This document shows positions 32,532 to 38,181 of a stretch of 38,181 nucleotides of DNA, one piece after another (position 1 is the first letter of the stretch; the number at the start of each line of letters is the position of its first letter). Source of the DNA: Promethearchaeota archaeon (GTDB taxonomy: Archaea; Asgardarchaeota; Lokiarchaeia; Sigyniarchaeales; Sigyniarchaeaceae); the NCBI GenBank assembly GCA_016932935.1, contig JAFGBX010000068.1, positions 1 to 38,181 of the forward strand, given 5' to 3'. The notes beneath the pieces were generated by a model. It searched no databases. It was not told where the DNA came from and saw only the letters and a list, made by a program, of their open reading frames with translations. Made by a program: the position numbers and the translations under genes.

Positions 32532-33571
32532 CCGGTGCCCGACCTTCTTGTGCCCTTCTTCGACGGGAGTATCTTGCTGATCGCCTTGCGTAGTGGTTCG
32601 ATCTTCGTGAACTCGATCCAATAGCGCGTGTTGACCTGGGCGAGGGATTCCTTGACCGCTTCGTAGTCCCGCAGCAATTGCTCCTTGACCTCCCTCGGGA
32701 TCTCTATCAACCTGACCGCGGGGGCAGCCGCCGGCGGCTGCTCCTGCGCCGTTTCGGCGACCTGAAGCTTCGGCCGTAGCTTCACTTGCCCGGCATGTTC
32801 GAGCAGCAAGCCGATGCGCTTTTCCCATGCCGCGTGCCACGGCATCTTGCCGCCGCCGGGCAGCTCGTGCTCGACCCTCGTGCGCGTGACCTCGATGATG
32901 CGGTGGGGGCACGCGTTGCGGCACGCGCCGCAATGTATGCAGAGGTCGTCGTCCACCGTGATCTTTCCGAGGGCGGCGATGTCCTCGGCTTTCTTGGGCA
33001 CCCAGAAGCAACCGGTCGGGCAGATCTGGAGGCATCCTTTGCACCCCATCGGGTCGCACTTGCCCAGCAAGTCGCCGCGGAGCAACACCTTGCCTTCCGA
33101 CGGCTTCTTGAGCGACGGAGGGGCCTTGACCTCGCTGCTCGCCGGGTGGTCGAAGCTGCGCTTCATGTGCCGCTGCACGTGTTCCACGAACGGCTTGAAG
33201 TGGAAGCGCGGCAGCTCCTCGATGGTGATGAAGTCGGCCGGCGCCGTGGAGAACTCGAACGCCCCCGTCGGGCAGACGGCCGCGCACAGGCCGCAGTAAG
33301 CGCAAGTTTCATGGTTCACGAGGATGGGCGGGACGCCCTCGAGCTTGCCCGAGGCGATCTCGGGTACCGGGCCGAGCTCGATACATGACGTGGGGCACAC
33401 GATCCTGCAGAGGTCGCAGCCGATGCACTTGTCCATTCGGAAACGCAACGTCTTGGCCTTGGCCGGGTCGCCGAATTCCCACTTGTGCACCATGGCGCCG
33501 GCATCGTCGACGTCCATCGAGCGCGCGGGTAAGCGCGCCGGGCATGCATTGGAGGGGGAGTCCGCGCTCAT
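32519..33571 (-). CDS. Polyferredoxin with four [4Fe-4S] clusters (FwdF-like)
   Basis: A 350-residue protein. Four ferredoxin motifs are visible: KCIGCDLCRIVCP, TCAYCGLCAAVCP, KCDPMGCKGCLQICP (irregular first spacing) and LCIHCGACRNACP. The last ~110 residues have no cysteine cluster and look helical. The layout is that of FwdF/polyferredoxins, which wire Fwd to Hdr or hydrogenase. The TATA-like CTTTAAAG at 33602-33609 favours ATG 33571; ATG 33586 or the later ATG 33493 are possible. Convergent with hdrB, so the Fe-S genes are not one operon, but they are probably parts of one electron path. Confidence 0.82.
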   Translation of the reverse strand: MSADSPSNACPARLPARSMDVDDAGAMVHKWEFGDPAKAKTLRFRMDKCIGCDLCRIVCPTSCIELGPVPEIASGKLEGVPPILVNHETCAYCGLCAAVCPTGAFEFSTAPADFITIEELPRFHFKPFVEHVQRHMKRSFDHPASSEVKAPPSLKKPSEGKVLLRGDLLGKCDPMGCKGCLQICPTGCFWVPKKAEDIAALGKITVDDDLCIHCGACRNACPHRIIEVTRTRVEHELPGGGKMPWHAAWEKRIGLLLEHAGQVKLRPKLQVAETAQEQPPAAAPAVRLIEIPREVKEQLLRDYEAVKESLAQVNTRYWIEFTKIEPLRKAISKILPSKKGTRRSGTGQPE

Positions 33572-33601
33572 GGTCTTCGATTGCATAGTGCTGCGGGCTT
33601 G

Positions 33602-33609
33602 CTTTAAAG
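33602..33609 (-). promoter_or_regulatory. TATA-like box for the polyferredoxin gene
   Basis: CTTTAAAG (its own reverse complement) lies 31-38 bases upstream of ATG 33571 and only 16 bases from ATG 33586. A promoter here would start transcription near 33577, favouring the later ATG. Confidence 0.45.
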
Positions 33610-33672
33610 GTACCGGCGGTGCAAGAAAGAAGTCACGAAGAACGCTTCGTGGTCGAGTGCTGATGGAATGGA

Positions 33673-33680
33673 ATAAAAAC
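33673..33680 (-). terminator. T-run after the asd gene
   Basis: On the minus strand GTTTTTAT lies 17-24 bases after the stop at 33697, followed by the separate polyferredoxin promoter. It is a plausible archaeal terminator. Confidence 0.35.
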
Positions 33681-33696
33681 TGGGTACTATCCCGTC

Positions 33697-34788
33697 CTAT
33701 TTCAAGAAGCCCTTTGCCTTCAAGAGCTCGGCGTTCAGGATGCCACCACCAGCGGCGCCCCGGATCGTGTTGTGGCTGAGGGCGACGAACTTGTAGTCGA
33801 ACACGGGATCCTTGCGCAGCCGGCCGACCGTGACCGCCATGCCCTTGTCGTTGTTGCGATCCTTGCGGGGCTGCGGGCGGTTCTCCTGGTCGAGGTAGAT
33901 GATCGGTCGCTTCGGCGCCATGGGGAGGCCGAGCTCCTGGGGGAGGGCCTTGAATCCCCTCCAGATCTTGACGATCTCCTCCTGGCCCGGCACGTTGTCC
34001 TTGAACTTCACGTTCACGACGGCGGTGTGGCCGTCGACGACGGCGACGCGCGTGCACGTGGAGCTGATCTTGATCGACTCGTCGTTGACGAACTCGCCGC
34101 CCACGATCTTGCCGAGGATCTTGTGTGGCTCCTTCTCGGTCTTCTCTTCCTCGCCGCCGATGAGGGGCACGATGTTGTCGACGAGGTCCAGCGATGGCAC
34201 GCCCGGGTACCCGGCACCTGACGTGGCCTGGAGCGTGGTGATGATGAGCTTGTCGACCTTGTAACCGGCCCTCTCGAGCGCGAAGATGGGCGTCAAGAAG
34301 CTCTGCGCCGAGCAGTTCGGCTTCACGACGATGAAGCCCTTGCTCCAGCCGCGGGCTTTCTGCTGGGCGGGGATGATGTCGACGTGGTGCGCGTTGACCT
34401 CCGCGATCAAGCACGGCACGTCCTTGGTCCACCGGTGCGCAGAATTGTTGCTCACGACCGGAATGCCGATCCTCGCGTATTCGTCTTCGACTGCCTTTAT
34501 GTCATCCTTCTTTGGCATCTCCACGGCCGAGAACACGAAGCCGAGATCCTTGGGGAGCTTGGCGTAGTCCTGGACGTCCCGCACGGTCAAGTCCTTTACA
34601 TTATCTGGTATGGGGATGTCCATCTGCCACTTGTCCTTGACTGCCTCGGCGTACGTCTTCCCAGCGGATTGGGGCGACGCAGCGACGTCGACCACTTCGA
34701 ACCACGGGTGGTTGACGAGCAGCTTGATGTACTGCTGGCCGACCATGCCCGTCGCACCCAACACGCCGCATTTTATCTTCTCTACCAT
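33697..34788 (-). CDS. asd: Aspartate-semialdehyde dehydrogenase
   Basis: A 363-residue enzyme that makes aspartate semialdehyde from aspartyl phosphate with NADPH, for Thr, Met and Lys and, in archaea, for the alternative shikimate start. GVLGATGMVGQ binds the nucleotide, KPNCSAQS has the catalytic Cys159, and VVDGHTAVV carries the active-site His. This is the archaeal/fungal-type branch (LRKDPVFDYKFVALSHNTIRG near the C-terminus). Malonyl-CoA reductases of some thermophilic archaea are close relatives, so that reaction is a less likely option. The start MVEKIKCGVLGATG at ATG 34788 is preferred over the open frame upstream to 34905. Confidence 0.88.
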   Translation of the reverse strand: MVEKIKCGVLGATGMVGQQYIKLLVNHPWFEVVDVAASPQSAGKTYAEAVKDKWQMDIPIPDNVKDLTVRDVQDYAKLPKDLGFVFSAVEMPKKDDIKAVEDEYARIGIPVVSNNSAHRWTKDVPCLIAEVNAHHVDIIPAQQKARGWSKGFIVVKPNCSAQSFLTPIFALERAGYKVDKLIITTLQATSGAGYPGVPSLDLVDNIVPLIGGEEEKTEKEPHKILGKIVGGEFVNDESIKISSTCTRVAVVDGHTAVVNVKFKDNVPGQEEIVKIWRGFKALPQELGLPMAPKRPIIYLDQENRPQPRKDRNNDKGMAVTVGRLRKDPVFDYKFVALSHNTIRGAAGGGILNAELLKAKGFLK

Positions 34789-34982
34789 TGCGCTCAGTTC
34801 TCTGTGTGTTCTTATTGCCGCCTTGCTGGTTGTCGTGATGCATTTATCTGACGATTCTTGCAGAGACAATCCTTGTCGATTATTGCAGACCTTTTCTCGA
34901 GCCAATATTCATGCTTTTTTAAAATTTGCGGGAAACCAGGTGAGCTCCTTGCCCCCCGCTAAAACCCGGCTCTGTCGGGTAC

Positions 34983-34990
34983 TTAAAAAA
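34983..34990 (+). promoter_or_regulatory. TATA-like box upstream of the coiled-coil RING-like gene
   Basis: TTAAAAAA lies 42 bases before ATG 35025. The divergent asd gene could use CAGATAAATG (minus strand, 34841-34850), 53-62 bases from its ATG. The rest of the 236-base gap has no gene. Confidence 0.45.
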
Positions 34991-35024
34991 GATTAATGAT
35001 GCACCGGCCATTGATCCCCGTATC

Positions 35025-37241
35025 ATGCAAGCCCAAGGCGGCATCGAGGCATCCCGAGCGAACCAGTTTGTTCTGCTCGAGGCACTGAAGTCGGGACGTC
35101 TGGCCATCGAGGTCGAGAAGGCCGCCCTGGGAAGCCTCCAGTCCGCGTCGATCTCGGGGATCAAGGTGCCCCAGAAGCACCTCGATTACCTCGCGAGCAA
35201 AGCGGTCGCGAACCAAGGGGATATCGGTGCAAACGAGTTCCTGGAAGGTTTAAACTTGCAAGGTCTCGATGCCACCGCATTGCTCTCCAATAACGCTGCA
35301 ATCGAGGCTCTATTCTACGTGTCTTTGCTCTCGAAGGCCGGCGTCGTCAAATTCAAGGAGACCGGCCCCGAGCTCAAGGGCTTCAAGGCCGCCGACCGCC
35401 AAGCCTTCGCAGCGAGCATGGCCCGCCTCAACGACCCGTTCATGGCGCCGATCAAGGCGTTCATCAGCGACACGGGCAAGGCAATGCAAGACGCGCGCAT
35501 CGTCCGTTACCCCGCGATCAAGGAGGATCTGGCCGCGCGGGCGGCGTCCCACGCGGAGCAACTCGACAGGGAGTACGCCATGGCCCAGCACAACATCCGG
35601 TTCACCGGAATCATCCCGGCGCGGGACGGGCTGGAATCCATTATGGCAGCCTTCCAGGCCGCGCGGCAAGCCATCAAGGGCATCAACGACCGCCTTGCGG
35701 CCCCAACGGCCGGGATCCAATGCATCTCCCGCGAGTTCATGGACGAGCAGCTCAAGCTGGTCGATCCGGTCGTCCACGTGGACTCGACGAGGCTCGATGA
35801 CCTGTCGCCGCGGTGCGCCGGCATGTTCAAGGATCGCCCCGCGACCAGGTTCAATGAGGGATACACGGCGCTGATGGCGATCATCGGCTCCACGCCGGAT
35901 TGCAGCCAGGAACTCGCCGCGAGCCTCGTGCTCTACTTCATCGAGACCAAGCAGTTCGCCGTGGAGCTGAAGGAGATAGGGAACAAGGAACGGAAGGAGA
36001 TCCGGAGAAAAATCAACCAGCTTGTCAAGGAAGAGCTCGCCCGCCACCTTGCGGCCACCTGGCCCGGCGACGCGGGCGCCTTCCTGGCCGGGGTCGACAA
36101 GGACGAGAAGCTGTCCGCCCTCCTCCCGAAAGTCCTCAAGCACGCGCTCGAGCACGAGGAGCGCGAGCTCATGACGTTCACGGCGAAGAACGACATCGAG
36201 GGCGGGGAGGCCAAGCTCGCGGCGGCCGTGGCGGCGTACAAGGGGAAGCTGCAAGCCGTCGCGGCGTGGTGCGACGAGATGCAGGGGCTACTCATCGGCG
36301 ACTACGCGACGGCGGTCAACCCCCTCAAGGAATCCCTAGAGCACCAGAACCAGGAGATCGAGCGTTTCCGCTCGAAGTTGGAGTTCTTCTTCCAGGAGAC
36401 CAAGTCGCAAGAGGACAAGGTCAAGATCCGCGACGATGTCAAGAGGATCCTTGGCGAGATCGACGTGCTCGTGAATAGATTCGAGGCCGGCATGGGCTTG
36501 GTGTTGAACAAGACACCGCTCGACCTGGAACAGCTAGGGAAGGGCCTGGCTCAATTCAAGACACAATACCAGGGTTTGCTCAACCAACTAAATGAGATGT
36601 TGAACCGTTTCGATGCATTCAAGCTGCTGAACATCGTGGAGGAGATAAAGCAGTTCTTCGAGAAGCGGAACGAGAAGGTGAACCTCGTCGCGAACATGGT
36701 GCTCGTCGACCTACAGGAGAACGTGGTGCGCATCACGCGGTCGATGGCCGAGCTGTCGGGGATCTTGAAGGAGGGCAAGGGCTTCTCTCTCGAGCGCGGC
36801 AAGCTCGGCGACGCGGCCTTCGACGAGAAGGTCGCCGGCATCGCGTCGGCCATCGACGGTGCCATGACCGAGGAGGTCGTCGAGGACGAGTTCATCACGA
36901 AGAAACGCATCTCGCTCATCGAGGAGCGCCTCAGCGAGCTCGAGACGATCAAGAAGAACCTGGTGGACAAGCGGGACAAGCTACTCTTCAGGCTGGTGAA
37001 GGCCGAGGACAAGGGCAAGTTCCTCGAGGACCGGAAGGTCGGCGAGTGCATCATCTGCTACGAGCCCATCACGACCCTTGACGAGGAGATCGTTGTCTGC
37101 CCACACTGCGGCCGCCTGGGTCACTACCTGTGCCTTGCATACTGGTACGAGAAGTACAGCATCTGCCCGGTCTGCCACGGGAAGCTGACCCGCCCGGAGG
37201 ACGCGGTTCCCGATTTCACCGGCGGGGCGTACAGCCCGTGA
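35025..37241 (+). CDS. Long coiled-coil protein with C-terminal RING-like zinc finger
   Basis: A 738-residue protein. Residues ~1-90 are compact and hydrophobic; from ~95 to ~650 it is mainly charged helix and coiled coil (strong at ~430-560 and ~620-665). The C-terminus (675-717) is C675xxC678, C692xxC695, H700, C703, C714xxC717, the C4HC3 order of RING variant or PHD fingers (GECIICYEP, VCPHCGRLGHYLC, CPVC). The sequence between the two C pairs looks like a RING loop. Eukaryotic proteins of this shape are often ubiquitin ligases, and Asgard archaea have RING-like proteins and ubiquitin-system parts; no ubiquitin, E1 or E2 gene is in the window. Function is unknown. It converges with the asparaginase gene, 12 bases apart. 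Confidence 0.7.
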   Translation: MQAQGGIEASRANQFVLLEALKSGRLAIEVEKAALGSLQSASISGIKVPQKHLDYLASKAVANQGDIGANEFLEGLNLQGLDATALLSNNAAIEALFYVSLLSKAGVVKFKETGPELKGFKAADRQAFAASMARLNDPFMAPIKAFISDTGKAMQDARIVRYPAIKEDLAARAASHAEQLDREYAMAQHNIRFTGIIPARDGLESIMAAFQAARQAIKGINDRLAAPTAGIQCISREFMDEQLKLVDPVVHVDSTRLDDLSPRCAGMFKDRPATRFNEGYTALMAIIGSTPDCSQELAASLVLYFIETKQFAVELKEIGNKERKEIRRKINQLVKEELARHLAATWPGDAGAFLAGVDKDEKLSALLPKVLKHALEHEERELMTFTAKNDIEGGEAKLAAAVAAYKGKLQAVAAWCDEMQGLLIGDYATAVNPLKESLEHQNQEIERFRSKLEFFFQETKSQEDKVKIRDDVKRILGEIDVLVNRFEAGMGLVLNKTPLDLEQLGKGLAQFKTQYQGLLNQLNEMLNRFDAFKLLNIVEEIKQFFEKRNEKVNLVANMVLVDLQENVVRITRSMAELSGILKEGKGFSLERGKLGDAAFDEKVAGIASAIDGAMTEEVVEDEFITKKRISLIEERLSELETIKKNLVDKRDKLLFRLVKAEDKGKFLEDRKVGECIICYEPITTLDEEIVVCPHCGRLGHYLCLAYWYEKYSICPVCHGKLTRPEDAVPDFTGGAYSP

Positions 37242-37253
37242 ACAGCCCCTGGT

Positions 37254-38181
37254 TCAGAATTCCACCTTCTCCCCCGGCTGCTGCCCGTAGAAGCCGCGGT
37301 CGCGCGTTTTCACCGCCCACGTCATCGCCGCCCCGTTGAAGTTCGAGGTCCAGTTCCCGTCCTTGTCGATGGCGATCGTGCCGATGCGGCCCGTAGTGCC
37401 TGGCAATGCCGCCTCGTACTCCTTGATCATGCGGTCGACAGCGAGCATCGCGTTGATGCCCTGATCCTGGACGAGGTCGCAGACCCGCTTCGCGCAGCAA
37501 AGCTTGATCACGTTCTCCCCGCGGCCCGTGTTCGACACGCCGCAAGACCGGTTGGCATACGTGCCCGCCCCGATCACGGGGGAGTCGCCGATGCGGCCCG
37601 GGTACGACCCAGCCAGGCCGCCCGTCGACGTGCCGGCGGCGATGTTGCCCGCGGCGTCGATGGCCACGGCACCCACCGTGCCTTCCTCGGACAGCGGCGC
37701 GGGGACGCGCGACGGGCACTGCCTGCCGGGCATCTTCCACCCGTCAGGCACCCGCTCGCCGTGGATCCCGAATATCTCTTCGATGAAATACCCGCAGAAG
37801 TGGAAGTTCCACTTGGGATCCTTGGACTCGTCGCCGGGGAGCTCGGTGTACTCCATGAGCCGCCGCGCGACCGAGATCGCGTTCTTGATGCCCTCGAGGG
37901 ACGAGACCGCCCCGCACGACAGCGTCGAACCGTCCATGATCGTCGCGTCGCGCCGCTGGACACCGTCCCACTGCTTGACGGCACCGACGCCCGCGTTCAC
38001 GAGGCCGCTGTCCTCGAGCACGTTGACGGCCTTCTCTACCGCCGTGACGGCGGGGCGATCGACCCGGCTCTCGAGCGCCTGGTAACCGGCGTCGACCGCC
38101 TGGATCGCGAGGTCGGCGAGCTTCCTCACCTTCTCCTTGTCAGCCAGCGGCCTGGTGCTGACGCCCGTGTGGATGATGATG
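37254..38181 (-). CDS. Isoaspartyl peptidase/asparaginase or aspartylglucosaminidase family (5' end outside window)
   Basis: An Ntn-hydrolase of the plant-type asparaginase/glycosylasparaginase family, cut at the window edge; 308 residues are visible and the frame is open to the last base. The N-terminus IIIHTGVSTR corresponds to the family's IIVHGGAG start, so few residues are missing. The autoproteolysis site is EEGTVGAVAID, with the nucleophilic Thr coded at 37677-37679, followed by IAAGTSTGGLAG, PGRIGDSPVIGAGTYA and the C-terminal beta-subunit. The insert before the Thr (WNFHFCGYFIEEIFG) is closer to the aspartylglucosaminidase branch, which splits Asn-GlcNAc bonds, but isoaspartyl or asparagine hydrolysis is also possible. 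GTG 38129 is probably internal. Confidence 0.85.
   Translation of the reverse strand, partial: IIIHTGVSTRPLADKEKVRKLADLAIQAVDAGYQALESRVDRPAVTAVEKAVNVLEDSGLVNAGVGAVKQWDGVQRRDATIMDGSTLSCGAVSSLEGIKNAISVARRLMEYTELPGDESKDPKWNFHFCGYFIEEIFGIHGERVPDGWKMPGRQCPSRVPAPLSEEGTVGAVAIDAAGNIAAGTSTGGLAGSYPGRIGDSPVIGAGTYANRSCGVSNTGRGENVIKLCCAKRVCDLVQDQGINAMLAVDRMIKEYEAALPGTTGRIGTIAIDKDGNWTSNFNGAAMTWAVKTRDRGFYGQQPGEKVEF

Overview
The window comes from a GC-rich archaeal chromosome. The archaeal signs are ribosomal protein eL33, a type II 3-dehydroquinate synthase, a GPN-loop GTPase, an XPD-type Fe-S helicase, two GH57 enzymes, HdrB/HdrC and FwdB-type C1 proteins, AT-rich TATA-like boxes 42-47 bases before several start codons, and few Shine-Dalgarno sites. 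Three proteins with eukaryote-looking zinc fingers (RING-like or FYVE-like), a dolichol-kinase-family protein and a TPR-CHAT protease fit an Asgard-type archaeon. That placement is inference; no rRNA or other phylogenetic marker was tested. I see no tRNA, rRNA, insertion sequence, phage gene or CRISPR array.

Layout. 1-6.4 kb: the tail of an Ala/Pro-rich protein, a 1288-residue TPR-CHAT protein, and a convergent FYVE-like finger/coiled-coil/PH-like protein whose stop codon overlaps it. 6.5-10.6 kb: class III aminotransferase, VOC protein, GPN GTPase, eL33 and a membrane protein. 10.7-15.4 kb: XPD-like helicase, a strongly structured leader, a GH57 enzyme and 3-dehydroquinate synthase II overlapping by ATGA. 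15.4-17.0 kb (minus strand): a RING-like protein followed by a ketose 3-epimerase. 17.0-24.8 kb (plus strand): DUF447, YbjN-like, GH57 4-alpha-glucanotransferase, GalT-like, maltokinase-like and sugar nucleotidyltransferase genes, which look like an alpha-glucan metabolism cluster. 24.8-29.2 kb: membrane protein, DUF1848, SpeD, dolichol-kinase family, and a CARF-HTH regulator. 29.2-33.6 kb: an iron-sulfur cluster of genes (FwdB-like, Fe-S protein, HdrC, HdrB, polyferredoxin). 33.7-38.2 kb: aspartate-semialdehyde dehydrogenase, a coiled-coil protein with a C-terminal RING-like finger, and a partial asparaginase/aspartylglucosaminidase.

How the genes work together. The glucan cluster would trim and rearrange alpha-glucans (GH57), phosphorylate maltose or a similar sugar (maltokinase-like), and interconvert sugar phosphates and NDP-sugars (GalT-like, nucleotidyltransferase). 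The Fe-S cluster suggests electron transfer at the formyl-methanofuran/heterodisulfide level of a tetrahydromethanopterin-type C1 pathway. Its FwdB-like protein keeps its [4Fe-4S] cysteines but seems to lack the cysteine that binds Mo/W, so its reaction may differ.

Most unusual items: the TPR-CHAT protein beside a FYVE/PH-like protein; the FwdB-like protein without the metal-ligand cysteine; the GalT-like protein that has lost its N-terminal zinc site but kept the nucleophilic histidine; a nested hairpin before the GH57 gene; and a perfect palindrome that is two back-to-back TATA boxes.
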